Source: Acidobacteriota bacterium (GTDB lineage Bacteria > Acidobacteriota > Vicinamibacteria > Marinacidobacterales > Marinacidobacteraceae). Taken from it: 64,000 nt of DNA. The notes under the pieces were generated by a model. It made no database searches, was not told the origin of the DNA, and worked only from the letters and a program-made list of their open reading frames with translations. A program made the position numbers and the translations under genes. Below are positions 41,273 to 49,849 of the stretch, piece after piece (positions within the stretch are counted from its first letter, which is position 1; each line of letters opens with the position of its first letter). The stretch lies in the NCBI GenBank assembly GCA_022826825.1, contig JAJDUD010000028.1:1-64000 (forward strand). Direction: 5' to 3'.

Positions 41273-42844
41273 TCAGCGTCCCCGGTGTTCGCCGAAGACG
41301 GCGCGCAGCGCGTCGCTGATTTCCCCGACGGTGGCGAGCGCGGAGACGGCGTCGAGGATGGCGGGCATCAGGTTGCCGCCCGCCGACGCGACCTCGCCGA
41401 CCTCGGTGAGTGCGGCTTCCACCGCCGCTGCATCGCGCCGCGCCCGGACGCCACGGACGCGCTCCACTTGGGCCGCTTCCGTTTCCGCGTCCAGTTCGAA
41501 CGGTTCGACCCGGCTTTGATCCCCCTCCCGCCGGAAGCGGTTCACTCCGACCACGACTTCGTCGCCGGCCTCCACGTCCTGCTGGTAGGCGTAGGCCGCC
41601 TCCTGGATGCGGGCCTGCACGAACCCCGCCCGGATCGCCGCGACCGCGCCGCCGAGCCGGTCCACCTGCTCGATCCACTCCAGCGCTTCCGCCTCGATCC
41701 GGTCGGTGAGCGCCTCGATGGCCCACGAGCCCCCGAGCGGGTCCACGGTGGCCGCCACCCCGCTCTCGAAGGCGATCACCTGCTGCGTGCGAAGCGCCAG
41801 TTCGGCTGTCTCCTCGGTCGGGAGCCCGAGCGCCTCGTCGAGCGCGTTCGTGTGGAGCGACTGGGTCCCCCCGAGCACCGCCGCGAGCGCTTCCAGCGTG
41901 GTGCGGACCACGTTCACCTGCGGTTCGAGGGCGGTGAGGGTCGATCCCGCGGTCTGGGTGTGGAACCGCAGCATCTGGGCCCGGGGGCTCTCGGAGCCGA
42001 AGCGGTCCCGCAGCAGCTTCGCCCAGAGGCGGCGGGCGGCGCGGAACTTGGCCACTTCTTCGAGGAAATCCCGATGCGCGTTGAAGAAGAAGGAGACGCG
42101 GGTTGCCACCTCGTCCACCGGCAGCCCTCGCGCGACGGTCCACTCGACGTAGGCGAGGCCGTTGGCCAGGGTGAATCCCACCTCCTGGGCGGCGGTGCAA
42201 CCCGCCTCGCGCATGTGGTAGCCGCTGACGCTCACCGGCTGGAAGCGCGGCAGCTCGCGCCGGCACCACTCGATGAGGTCGGTGGCGAGCCGCATGGAAG
42301 GCTCGGGCGGATAGATCCAGGTTCCGCGCGCTGCATATTCCTTCAGGATGTCGTTCTGGACCGTTCCGGCGATCTTCTCCGGCGCGACCCCCTGACCCCG
42401 CGCCGCCGCCACGTAGAGAGCCACCAGGATCGGCGCCGTGGCGTTGATCGTCATGGACGTGGAAACGCCGTCGAGGGCGATCCCGCGGAACAGCGTTTCC
42501 ATGTCCTCCAGCGAATCGATGGCGACCCCGACCCGGCCCACCTCGCCGGCGGCCAGCGCGTGGTCGGAGTCGTAGCCGATCTGGGTGGGAAGGTCGAAGG
42601 CGACGGAAAGACCCGTCTGTCCGCTCTCCAGCAGGCGCCGGTAGCGGCGGTTGGACTCGGCGGCGGTGGCGTAGCCGGCGTACTGCCGCATGGTCCAGAG
42701 CCGCTCCCGATAGCCGGCGGCCCGGATGCCGCGGGTGAACGGCGCTTCGCCCGGCGGACCGGCCCGGGTCCCGGCGTCCGGCGCGTCCGCCGGCAGGTAG
42801 ACGGGCCGCAGGTTGCGGCGTGAACGCCCGCGCCGCGAAGTCAC
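41273..42844 (-). CDS. Acyl-CoA mutase large subunit (methylmalonyl-CoA mutase-like, no B12 domain)
   Basis: 523 residues from GTG 42844, overlapping the previous stop as GTGA; the longer frame is read-in. Carbon-skeleton mutase barrel: [20 protein letters not shown] (Tyr of the RQYAG motif), [79 protein letters not shown] and [20 protein letters not shown]. The cobalamin-binding domain is absent, as in two-part enzymes where a small subunit binds B12; no such gene is in the window. It could isomerise methylmalonyl-, isobutyryl- or 2-hydroxyisobutyryl-CoA. It is operonic with a PhyH-family oxygenase. Confidence 0.88.
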   Translation of the reverse strand: MTSRRGRSRRNLRPVYLPADAPDAGTRAGPPGEAPFTRGIRAAGYRERLWTMRQYAGYATAAESNRRYRRLLESGQTGLSVAFDLPTQIGYDSDHALAAGEVGRVGVAIDSLEDMETLFRGIALDGVSTSMTINATAPILVALYVAAARGQGVAPEKIAGTVQNDILKEYAARGTWIYPPEPSMRLATDLIEWCRRELPRFQPVSVSGYHMREAGCTAAQEVGFTLANGLAYVEWTVARGLPVDEVATRVSFFFNAHRDFLEEVAKFRAARRLWAKLLRDRFGSESPRAQMLRFHTQTAGSTLTALEPQVNVVRTTLEALAAVLGGTQSLHTNALDEALGLPTEETAELALRTQQVIAFESGVAATVDPLGGSWAIEALTDRIEAEALEWIEQVDRLGGAVAAIRAGFVQARIQEAAYAYQQDVEAGDEVVVGVNRFRREGDQSRVEPFELDAETEAAQVERVRGVRARRDAAAVEAALTEVGEVASAGGNLMPAILDAVSALATVGEISDALRAVFGEHRGR

Positions 42845-43287
42845 CGCGCCGGATCTGACTCCGGGGCGCAGGCGAACTCGCAGACCAGCACCTGATTGCC
42901 CCAGATTTCCGAACGCGACTGGTCGAGGGGACAGAGCTGGATGAGTTCCTCCTCGAAGAAGAGCGGGCACTCCTCGGTGAGCGTCGGGCGGAGGTCCTCC
43001 GGCCGGGCGATGGTCATTTCCAGCCGGCGGTTCACCGGAGTCCAACCTTCCGCCTCGCCCACCGCCTTCAGGTCGCGGAGGAGTTGTTCGATCTGACGGC
43101 GGGCCACCGTGAGCGGGACCTCGCGTTCCTGGACCCCGGCGAGGATGTCCCGGGCCCGTTCCCGCAGCTCGCTCAGCGACACCGCGGCGGAAGCGGGCTC
43201 GGTCTGGCTCTCGGCGGCCAGGCCGGACGTGGCGAGAACGAGCGCCGCACCGAGGGCGCCGGCGGGCAGGGCGCGCAACCGGCTCAT
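42841..43287 (-). CDS. Secreted hypothetical protein between PhyH and mutase genes
   Basis: 148 residues from the ATG at 43287 (ATGA overlap with the PhyH stop). Signal peptide to about residue 25 ([14 protein letters not shown]). The mature part has a helical stretch [20 protein letters not shown], a [20 protein letters not shown] segment, and a Cys-containing end ([31 protein letters not shown]). Four Cys in the last third suggest disulfides. No family recognised. Its place between two cytoplasmic enzymes of an overlapping operon is odd for an exported protein. Confidence 0.65.
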   Translation of the reverse strand: MSRLRALPAGALGAALVLATSGLAAESQTEPASAAVSLSELRERARDILAGVQEREVPLTVARRQIEQLLRDLKAVGEAEGWTPVNRRLEMTIARPEDLRPTLTEECPLFFEEELIQLCPLDQSRSEIWGNQVLVCEFACAPESDPAR

Positions 43288-44249
43288 GTTTCGGGGCCCA
43301 GGTCCTGCTGAGGCTGCGAGGACGGTGGGTTCCACAGGGCCTCTTCCCCGACTCGGGCCGCGAGCCAGGAACGAAGCGGCACGTCCTCGGGTTGCGGCTG
43401 GTACCAACCCGCCTCCGTCCGGCCGTCGCCAAGAAGCTGGCGGAGCACCGGATCGCAGCGATCGAGCAGCGCCTGCGGCATGGCCGTGTAATCGAGCGCC
43501 CGCAGCCAGCGGTAGCTGTATCCGAAGAAGAGCGCCTTGCGCACCACGCCGGAGGTGTTCTTGCCGTGGCGATGCCAGAGCCGCCGGTCGAAGATCACCG
43601 CGTCCCCGGGGGAGGCTTCGAGCAGCAACCGTCCGTCCCAGTCCGGGTCGCCGCACTCCGGGGGAGGGGCGTCCAGCCGGTGGCTGCCGGGAATCACTTC
43701 CATGGCGCCGCGGTCCGGCCCGTGGGTGTCGGTGAGCCAGTAGCCGACCTTGACCGACAGCCGCGGGGCGGGGCGCTCCAGTTCGAGGACCGGACGGCCG
43801 CTGTCCTGATGCCAGACGGGCGCCCGGCACTGCTGGCCGCCCCAGGTCTCCGGCGGGTACACCACCAGGTGGGAGATATAGAGCTGGATGTTCCAGCCGA
43901 GGATGTCCCAGACCTTGGGGAACGTCCGGGGCCAGGCGACAAGTCCGACAAAGGCCGGGTCGAAGCGAATGACCGAAAAGCGGGACATCATGTCGCCGGG
44001 AGCCAGATCGAGGCGCCGCCGCTCCCGTTCATCGAGGCGGTCCACCGCTTCGAGAAGACGGATCAGGGTGCCCGGGTCGAGCGCTTCGGGAACGACGAGA
44101 TAACCGTCGCGCTGGAAGGCCGCCAGTTCGCGCGGCGTGATCGCGTACCGCAGATGCGCTTCGGTGAGGGCCTCGAAGGACTGCCCGTCCATCGGAAAGT
44201 GAATCGTGGCCTCGGCCGTTTCGACCGGAGGAGCGACGAGTTTTCCCAC
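43284..44249 (-). CDS. Phytanoyl-CoA dioxygenase (PhyH) family protein
   Basis: 321 residues. Fe(II)/2-oxoglutarate dioxygenase fold: [20 protein letters not shown] at the start, [20 protein letters not shown] with the HxD iron pair, [17 protein letters not shown], then [20 protein letters not shown] with the distal His and [18 protein letters not shown] carrying the 2-oxoglutarate Arg. Such enzymes hydroxylate acyl-CoAs or secondary metabolites. First gene of a three-gene overlapping operon with the acyl-CoA mutase, which suggests a branched acyl-CoA substrate (inference). Divergent from the DUF2939 gene over 74 bases. Confidence 0.87.
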   Translation of the reverse strand: MGKLVAPPVETAEATIHFPMDGQSFEALTEAHLRYAITPRELAAFQRDGYLVVPEALDPGTLIRLLEAVDRLDERERRRLDLAPGDMMSRFSVIRFDPAFVGLVAWPRTFPKVWDILGWNIQLYISHLVVYPPETWGGQQCRAPVWHQDSGRPVLELERPAPRLSVKVGYWLTDTHGPDRGAMEVIPGSHRLDAPPPECGDPDWDGRLLLEASPGDAVIFDRRLWHRHGKNTSGVVRKALFFGYSYRWLRALDYTAMPQALLDRCDPVLRQLLGDGRTEAGWYQPQPEDVPLRSWLAARVGEEALWNPPSSQPQQDLGPET

Positions 44250-44323
44250 AGTTTTCGCGAGACCGGGTTTCTGGAGGAGCAGTCGGGAAACCCGGAGGTT
44301 CCGCGACCGTTAGTATTGCCGAA

Positions 44324-44959
44324 GTGACCCGCGGGCGCCTTTATCTGATTCTCGTCTTCGCCTGGGCGGCACTCCTGGGCCTCGGCGCCAGCATCTATCT
44401 CGGCCCTTACTTCGCGGCGTGGCAGATCCGGCAGGCGGTGGCCGCCGGCGATGCGGAAACCCTCCACGACTTCGTGGATTTCGAAGCGGTTCGCGACAAC
44501 CTGAAGAGCGAACTGCGCCGCACGGTGGGGGCATCGCGGCGGGCCCAGGATCGGCAGAACGCCGCGTCGGGAGACGGGGGATCCAGGGCTTCCGAACCGG
44601 AGTCCGATCTGGGCGCTGACCTCGCGGTGGCGGTCGGCGAGGCGATGATCGACCAGTTCGCGACCCCCGAAGGGGTGGACCGGGCTCTCCGCGACGGCCC
44701 GACGGTCGCCAAGGGGTGGTCCGCCTTTCTGGACCTCGGCGGAGAGTCCGGCGAGGCGGTCGAAGGAGCGGGCGGAGTGTCGGTGAGCGCCGAGTACGAG
44801 GGGTGGAACGATTTCGCCGTCCGGCTGGGTGTCGAGCGGGACCCACCCGAGGAGGATCCCCTCTGGGCCGACATCCTGTTCGAGCGGCGCGGCATCTGGG
44901 CCTGGCGCGTCACCGGCGCCCGGGTGAGCCCCGACGCGATACCCCTGCTCACGCGCTAG
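44324..44959 (+). CDS. DUF2939 membrane-anchored protein
   Basis: 211 residues from GTG 44324. One N-terminal TM helix (LYLILVFAWAALLGLGASIY) is followed by the DUF2939 pattern PYFAAWQIRQAVAAGDAETL and DFVDFEAVRDNLKSELRRTV. An acidic/Gly linker and a C-terminal beta region come next (WNDFAVRLGVERDPPEEDPL, FERRGIWAWRVTGARVSPD). A periplasmic or extracytoplasmic domain of unknown role, common in Proteobacteria. Its stop overlaps the convergent PfkB kinase stop by four bases. Confidence 0.85.
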   Translation: MTRGRLYLILVFAWAALLGLGASIYLGPYFAAWQIRQAVAAGDAETLHDFVDFEAVRDNLKSELRRTVGASRRAQDRQNAASGDGGSRASEPESDLGADLAVAVGEAMIDQFATPEGVDRALRDGPTVAKGWSAFLDLGGESGEAVEGAGGVSVSAEYEGWNDFAVRLGVERDPPEEDPLWADILFERRGIWAWRVTGARVSPDAIPLLTR

Positions 44960-45846
44960 GCGCCAAGCCGAGCGCTTGCTCCTTCGAGGGTCGGGATCCC
45001 CTCGGTTCCCGGGGATTCGATGCTGATCGCCGCGGCCGCGGCCGCCAGCCGGGCGGCGCTTTCGGCAGGCACTGACTCCCACAATCCAATGCAGAGCGCG
45101 GCAGCGAACACATCGCCGGCTCCCGTGGGGTCCACTTCCGCGCCCGGGACAGCGGGAATCTCGGTAGCCGGGACGCCCGGACGGCGAAGCACCGCCCCGC
45201 GGCGGCCGCGGGTCGCCGCCACGAGCGGGACGGAGAGTCCCACGCCTTCCGGTAGTTCCGTCTCGGAGAGCGAGAGGAAGTCGAGACCGGCCAGTCGGGC
45301 GAGCGCCCGGGCTGTCCAATGGACCGAAACCCGTCCCGCGTCGTCCCAGCGACGGATCAGGCCCTGGGGCGCCGCCCCCGCGAGGGCGCCCCGGCCCCCC
45401 GGCCGCGGCAGGGCGCCGCTGCCTCCGAGTTCATCGGCCACCGGGGCGTAGAGCACCGCGGATCCGGGCGGAAGCCCGGCCACGGCCCGGTGGATTTCCG
45501 ACTCCGGAATGGTCGCGGCGCGACCCAGGATGATCTGTTCCCGTGACCCGTCCGCTCGATAACGGTTTTGGAACCGGGTGCGATCCGGCGAATGGATCCG
45601 GTCCACCCGGATCCCGGTCAGCGCCTCGAGGTACGGAAACGCTGCATCGACGGCGGTGAGGATCGTGGCCGGAGCGCCAAAGCGGCGGGCCAGCAGTCCC
45701 GCGAAGGCGGCTGCGCCGCCGAGCCGCGGTCCCTCGGGAGTCAGGTCTTCCGTCAGGTGCCCCACGACCAGCAGCCGGGGCCGGTGATCCCCGGCTCCCC
45801 TAGTGTGGTGTCCCAGAAGTACTACGGTATTCGAGCGCCGATGCAT
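44956..45846 (-). CDS. PfkB-family carbohydrate kinase, 5' end supplied by a mobile element
   Basis: 296 residues as read from ATG 45846. Ribokinase-fold features: LLVVGHLTEDLTPEG, RLGGAAAFAGLLARRFGAPA (substrate-binding Gly-Gly), FLSLSETELPEGVGL, and the catalytic/anion-hole DPTGAGDVFAAALCIGLWES. It phosphorylates a sugar or nucleoside. The first 16 codons (MHRRSNTVVLLGHHTR) lie inside the palindromic element at 45803-45976. The native protein probably began near PRLLVVGHL, which is where family members start, so the element has replaced the original 5' end and may affect expression. The rest of the family core looks intact. Confidence 0.82.
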   Translation of the reverse strand: MHRRSNTVVLLGHHTRGAGDHRPRLLVVGHLTEDLTPEGPRLGGAAAFAGLLARRFGAPATILTAVDAAFPYLEALTGIRVDRIHSPDRTRFQNRYRADGSREQIILGRAATIPESEIHRAVAGLPPGSAVLYAPVADELGGSGALPRPGGRGALAGAAPQGLIRRWDDAGRVSVHWTARALARLAGLDFLSLSETELPEGVGLSVPLVAATRGRRGAVLRRPGVPATEIPAVPGAEVDPTGAGDVFAAALCIGLWESVPAESAARLAAAAAAISIESPGTEGIPTLEGASARLGA

Positions 45847-45976
45847 CCCGGCTGGACCGCTGCGCTCGGCGTTCCGAATCAGTCGGAATACGCTCGGTAT
45901 TCCTCCCGATTCGCGCCTTGCCAGCCGGGTGCCTCGCCGCTCTCGGTAGCTCGCATTACTTCCCGCGACACCACAC
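45803..45976. mobile_element. 174-bp palindromic MITE-like element flanked by TA
   Basis: Ends GTGTGGTGTC (45803-45812) and GACACCACAC (45967-45976) are perfect inverted repeats, each flanked by TA (45801-45802, 45977-45978). A TA target duplication is characteristic of IS630/Tc1-mariner transposition. Pairing continues inward imperfectly (GAAGTA near both ends, CCCGGCTGG in both arms), with an internal hairpin GGAATAC/GTATTCC at 45885-45903, so nearly the whole element can fold on itself. It encodes no transposase and must have moved in trans. It sits between the kinase and the gene at 46050. Confidence 0.75.
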
Positions 45977-46049
45977 TAGAATCCGGGTCGGGAGCGCCCG
46001 TCTCACCTGTCGGCAGCGGCGTGATCTCACCGGCTGCCGACCGGCCCCC

Positions 46050-46625
46050 ATGCTCGTCTGGACTTCGCTCATCGCCCGCGACAAGCGGCGTTCGCTGCTC
46101 TCGCTTTCCGGCACCGTCCTGGGTGCGCTCTTCTTCGTCCACCTGGCGACCTTCTACGGTTGGACGCTTCCGTGGCTGATCGGCGGCCTCGTGGTGGCGC
46201 TGTTCCTGGTTCGCTCGGCGGGGGCGACCGTGTGGTTCCTCAGCCGGCACCCCTTCTCGGTCTGTGATCTTGGTCTCAGCGAGGCGGCTGTGCCGGGGGG
46301 AGCGATCCACTGCGCGGTCCGCATCGTGACAAGGCGGCCGGTCGAGATCAAGGAGGCCCGGATCACGTTGACTGCCGAGCAGCGCGGAGCGGACGGGACC
46401 ACCCGCAAGGGGTTTTCCCAGGATCACGAGCTCTGCCGCAACGAGTCCGTTCCGGCCGCGGGCCGCTGGGAGACCGCATCGCAACTCCCGGTCCCCGAGG
46501 ATGCCCGTTTCTCCTATCGCTCCTTCGAGGGTCGCTTCCGCTGGCTGGTGCGCGCCCGGATCGAAACGCTCGACGACACCGTCGCCGAGGAGGAGATCGA
46601 GGTGCTCATCGCACCGGCGGAATAG
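46050..46625 (+). CDS. Membrane protein with two TM helices and soluble beta domain
   Basis: 191 residues from ATG 46050; the longer frame starts inside the mobile element. Two TM helices (SLSGTVLGALFFVHLATFYG and LIGGLVVALFLVRSAGATVW) are followed by a beta-rich domain: VPGGAIHCAVRIVTRRPVEI, ARITLTAEQRGADG, FRWLVRARIETLDDTVAEEE. This recalls the arrestin-like/immunoglobulin fold seen in membrane stress proteins, but I recognise no named family. It ends 36 bases before the convergent rlpA. Confidence 0.65.
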   Translation: MLVWTSLIARDKRRSLLSLSGTVLGALFFVHLATFYGWTLPWLIGGLVVALFLVRSAGATVWFLSRHPFSVCDLGLSEAAVPGGAIHCAVRIVTRRPVEIKEARITLTAEQRGADGTTRKGFSQDHELCRNESVPAAGRWETASQLPVPEDARFSYRSFEGRFRWLVRARIETLDDTVAEEEIEVLIAPAE

Positions 46626-46661
46626 TCCGGTGTCCCGGAAATGGGGCGAGCCCTCGGCCCG

Positions 46662-47309
46662 TCAAAGCTGAACCTGGACGACCAGCGCTTCGTAGCCGCG
46701 CCGCTTCAGGGCGCGGGCGGTCAGTTCGGCGTCCGACCGTTTCAGGAAACGTCCGACGCGGACCCGGTGAACTCCGTCGCCCGCGGTCACCTCGACCCCC
46801 GAGTACCCGTCGGCGCGGAGCCTCCGGGAATACTCCTCGGCCGTCTGGCGGCGGCCAAACGCCGCCACCTGTACGGTGAAGGGGATCCGCGGGGGAATGT
46901 TCGCCACCGTCAGCCGCACCCGCGCCACCCCCTGCCGGAGGATGCCGAGGCGGCGCGCCGCCTCGTGGGACAGATCGATCACCCGCGGATGGACGAAGGG
47001 CCCGCGGTCGTTGATCCGGACCTGGACCGCGGCGCCGGTTGCGATGTTGGTGACCTCCACGATGGTGCCGAAGGGCAGGGTGCGGTGGGCGGCGGTCAGC
47101 GCACCGGGGTCCATCGGCTCGCCGCTCGCGGTGGGCCGGCCCCGCTCCTCGATGCCGTACCAGGAGGCCTCACCGACCTCGGCAAGGTCCGGTGGCGTCG
47201 CTGGCGGCCGGTTGGCGCCCGCACAACCGCCGGCGAACAGAGCGAGGACTGCGATCAGGACGCGCGCCGGGCGGGGTTTCGAAGTGGTGTTGGAGTGCGG
47301 AAATCTCAT
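46662..47309 (-). CDS. rlpA: RlpA septal/peptidoglycan lipoprotein with SPOR domain
   Basis: 215 residues from the ATG overlapping the previous stop as ATGA. Lipobox LFAGGC (Cys29). Double-psi beta-barrel with GEASWYGIEERGRPTASGE, LTAAHRTLPFGTIVEVTN, VQVRINDRGPFVHPRVIDLS and the Asp of INDRGPF. A C-terminal SPOR domain (FTVQVAAFGRRQTAEEYSRR) binds denuded glycan at division sites. RlpA of Pseudomonas is a lytic transglycosylase that cuts naked glycans. Translationally coupled to the DinB-like gene upstream. Confidence 0.92.
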   Translation of the reverse strand: MRFPHSNTTSKPRPARVLIAVLALFAGGCAGANRPPATPPDLAEVGEASWYGIEERGRPTASGEPMDPGALTAAHRTLPFGTIVEVTNIATGAAVQVRINDRGPFVHPRVIDLSHEAARRLGILRQGVARVRLTVANIPPRIPFTVQVAAFGRRQTAEEYSRRLRADGYSGVEVTAGDGVHRVRVGRFLKRSDAELTARALKRRGYEALVVQVQL

Positions 47310-47872
47310 TGCTTGTAACGCCTCCGGAAGTCGGGGCTCGCCCCGCGCGGGATGGAAAGCGATGTCCAGTCCGGGGTGTTCGCGCGGGCGAGCAGAACGA
47401 TCTGGCCCGTGTGGTAGGCCAGATGGACGATCACCTTCTGGATGGCCTCCTGGACCAGGAACGCCTCGCCACGGATACGAACGGTGCGGCCCAGATCCGC
47501 GGGCTCGAGTTCGGCCATCACCTGCTGGGCCAGCGCGAACGCCGCGTCCCACTCCGCGAGGAGTTGTTCCCTGCTCAGATGGTCGCAGGGATCGAATTCA
47601 GACTCGCGATTCCGATCGGGCTTTTCGCCGTCGGTGGTCAGGAAGTCCGTCCACCGCGACCGGAGGTTGCCAGCCAGGTGGCGGATCAGGATCCCGATGG
47701 AGTTGGTGTCCTCCGCGAGCCGGCGATGAAGGGCCGCGTTGTCCGGGACCTGGGCGAACGCCGCTTCGGCCAACCGGCGCAACCGCCCGAACTCGAAGCG
47801 CGCGTTCTCCAGATACACCTCTCCCGCCGGCCGGGAATCTGCCGGCGCGAAGCCGTGCGGTCGGGTGTTCAT
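47306..47872 (-). CDS. DinB/DUF1572-like four-helix protein
   Basis: 188 residues. The helical-bundle fold of the DinB/YfiT superfamily: YLENARFEFGRLRRLAEAAF, then NSIGILIRHLAGNLRSRWTD with a metal His, and VIVHLAYHTGQIVLLARAN, the HxxxH pair. Such proteins often use bacillithiol or mycothiol, or act as metal-dependent hydrolases/isomerases; the precise activity is unknown. First gene of a two-gene unit with rlpA; a -10 like TATACT lies upstream on this strand. Confidence 0.85.
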   Translation of the reverse strand: MNTRPHGFAPADSRPAGEVYLENARFEFGRLRRLAEAAFAQVPDNAALHRRLAEDTNSIGILIRHLAGNLRSRWTDFLTTDGEKPDRNRESEFDPCDHLSREQLLAEWDAAFALAQQVMAELEPADLGRTVRIRGEAFLVQEAIQKVIVHLAYHTGQIVLLARANTPDWTSLSIPRGASPDFRRRYKQ

Positions 47873-48178
47873 GGGAGACGGTCTTCAAGGGATGGGAAGA
47901 GGGCGAGGGGGGCGGGCGACAGACCGCCGGAACCTTGGACGGGGAGGTGAGATCCGCGATTTCCGCCGTTCGGGGCGGCTCGGATGCGCCAGATCGCGGT
48001 GGCGCCGTGTGATGGTACGGGCTCTGAGGATGGTCGGCGCCGAATCTGCGATTCCGGGCCTTCGTACGATACTTGAGGTCGAGTATAGCAAATGCCGTTA
48101 GCACTTGCCACCCACAGCCACGACACTCCTCCGCGCGGAGCCGCGCCGAAGGGATCGGTCGGGTAGGATTTCCCAATC
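47873..48178. other. Divergent gene-free stretch between DinB-like and sulfite oxidase genes
   Basis: 306 bases with no gene. It has a locally AT-richer patch at 48060-48110. On the minus strand this holds an extended -10 element TGCTATACT (TATACT at 48082-48087) with a weak -35 about 17 bases away, pointing at the DinB-like gene and leaving a 5' leader near 200 bases. On the plus strand TAGGAT at about 48163 is the best -10 for the sulfite oxidase gene. Confidence 0.4.
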
Positions 48179-49378
48179 ATGAAACCTGTTTCCGGGTTGT
48201 CTCGCCGGCGGTTTATCGGCGCCGTTCCCGTGGCCGCGGGCGTGAGCGCCCTGGCTCTGGAGCGCGCTGCCGGGCAGGGCGGGGGCGCCGTCTTCGGAAA
48301 GAGCGGCCTGCGGATTCTGAGCGAGCGGCCGGTGAACGCCGAGACCCTGGTTGCCGACCTCGATCCCCGGTACACGTCCAACGACAAGCACTTCGTTCGC
48401 AACAACGGCGGCCTGCCGGAGCGCGCCCTCTCCGGAAGCCTCGAAGGCTGGTCGCTCCGTATCGACGGCGAGGTGGGAAACACCCTCGAGTTCTCGCTCG
48501 ACGATCTCCAGGCGCGCTTCGAGACCGTGAGCCGCGCTCTCGTGCTCGAGTGTGCGGGCAACGGGAGGGCGGCCTTCCAGCCGGGGGCCTCGGGCAACCA
48601 GTGGTGGCTCGGCGCGGTCGGTTGCGCGCGCTACACCGGCGTCCGCCTCCGGGATGTGCTGGGCGCGGCCGGCGTGCGCGACACCGCCGTTTACGTCGCC
48701 TACTACGGGGAGGATCCGCACCTCAGCGGGAATCCGGACGATGTCCCGATTTCCCGGGGCGTCCCGCTCTCCAAGGCCATGGACGAGTCCACCCTGCTTG
48801 CCTGGGAAATGAACGGCGAACCCCTGCCGCCGCACCACGGATTCCCGCTCCGGATCGTCGCCCCGGGGTTCCCCGCCTCGGTGAGCGGGAAGTGGCTGCG
48901 CCGCCTCTGGGTCCGGGACCAGGTCCACGACGGCCCCAAGATGATGGGCTACTCCTACCGGGTGCCGCGGTATCCGGTCGCGCCCGGAACCGACGTGCCC
49001 GAGGAGGACATGGAGATCATCGGACCCATGCCGGTGAAGTCCATCATCACCCGTCCCGAGACAGGCGTCCGTCACGCCGGCGGAGGCCCGCTCGCGATCC
49101 GGGGTTGGGCGTGGGCCGGTGACGGGCCGGTGAACGCGATGCACCTGAGCGCCGACTTCGGGACCACCTGGCTCCCGTGTCAGCTCGAGGAACCCGAGAA
49201 CCCGTTCGCGTGGCAGCGCTTCGAAGGCTCCGTGGCCTTCGACATTCCGGGCCACTACGAACTCTGGGCGCGCGCGACCGACCACCAGGGACGCCAGCAG
49301 CCCATGGTCGTTCCCGGCTGGAACCCGCGCGGCTACCTGAACAACGCCATGCACCGGATCGCGGTGACGGCTCTCTGA
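48179..49378 (+). CDS. Molybdenum sulfite oxidase family enzyme (SorA-like), Tat-exported
   Basis: 399 residues. Tat signal LSRRRFIGAVPVAAGV. The Moco domain holds VLECAGNGRAAFQPG with the Mo-ligating Cys125, and WWLGAVGCARYTGVRLRDVL. The dimerisation domain is C-terminal (PLAIRGWAWAGDGPVNAMHL, PGHYELWARATDHQGRQQP). It lacks the haem b5 domain, as in bacterial SorA and plant enzymes. It would oxidise sulfite to sulfate, or a related S-oxide, in the periplasm. The cytochrome gene follows after one base, as in sorAB. Confidence 0.92.
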   Translation: MKPVSGLSRRRFIGAVPVAAGVSALALERAAGQGGGAVFGKSGLRILSERPVNAETLVADLDPRYTSNDKHFVRNNGGLPERALSGSLEGWSLRIDGEVGNTLEFSLDDLQARFETVSRALVLECAGNGRAAFQPGASGNQWWLGAVGCARYTGVRLRDVLGAAGVRDTAVYVAYYGEDPHLSGNPDDVPISRGVPLSKAMDESTLLAWEMNGEPLPPHHGFPLRIVAPGFPASVSGKWLRRLWVRDQVHDGPKMMGYSYRVPRYPVAPGTDVPEEDMEIIGPMPVKSIITRPETGVRHAGGGPLAIRGWAWAGDGPVNAMHLSADFGTTWLPCQLEEPENPFAWQRFEGSVAFDIPGHYELWARATDHQGRQQPMVVPGWNPRGYLNNAMHRIAVTAL

Positions 49379-49379
49379 G

Positions 49380-49784
49380 ATGAAACGTCTGCTGCTTGCC
49401 GGCGCCATCGCGTTGCTGCCGGTGGCCGCGTTCGCGAACCCCGAGGAACGCGGCCTCCCGGCGCTTGCCGCTGTCCAGGAGAGCGACGGGCAGGCGCTCA
49501 TCGACGAGAACTGCCTCTACTGCCACGACGACAGCTACATCAGGGCGTTGCACCTTCCCCGTGAAGAGTGGGAAGGCGTGCTCGACATGATGATCGGCAT
49601 GGGCATGCCGCCGCTCGATCCCGAAGTCCAGGAGCAGATCCTGGACTACCTCGAGGAAGAGCACGGCCCCCGGGAGAGTTCCCCGTCGCCCGGAGCCGGG
49701 GCCTCGGCGGACGCGGAAACGGAGGACCTCCCCTGGGCGTTTCCGCGCTACCGCCCCAATCCGCTCTTCTGGCGGGAGCGCTAG
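49380..49784 (+). CDS. Monohaem c-type cytochrome (SorB-like partner)
   Basis: 134 residues with a signal peptide (LLLAGAIALLPVAAFA). One haem site CLYCH (Cys45, Cys48, His49) and a methionine-rich loop DMMIGMGMPPLDPEVQ for the axial Met. A Pro/Ser/Glu-rich linker and WAFPRYRPNPLFWRER at the end follow. Its start lies two bases after the sulfite oxidase stop, so it should accept electrons from that enzyme. It converges with the candidate selenoprotein gene. Confidence 0.88.
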   Translation: MKRLLLAGAIALLPVAAFANPEERGLPALAAVQESDGQALIDENCLYCHDDSYIRALHLPREEWEGVLDMMIGMGMPPLDPEVQEQILDYLEEEHGPRESSPSPGAGASADAETEDLPWAFPRYRPNPLFWRER

Positions 49785-49832
49785 TCCGACTCAGGCGCTG
49801 CCCAGGCGTTCTGCGGGGCGCGCGCCGGGCTC

Positions 49833-49849
49833 CCGCTACCGCAGCGGGA
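49833..49849. terminator. Hairpin at the end of the candidate selenoprotein frame
   Basis: CCCGCT (49833-49838) pairs with AGCGGG (49844-49849) around ACCGC. The TAG that ends the read-through frame (49836-49838) lies in the left arm. It lies between two convergent genes and may stop transcription from either side; there is no T-run. That the hairpin sits at this TAG, and not at the internal UGA, fits the longer gene. Confidence 0.35.
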
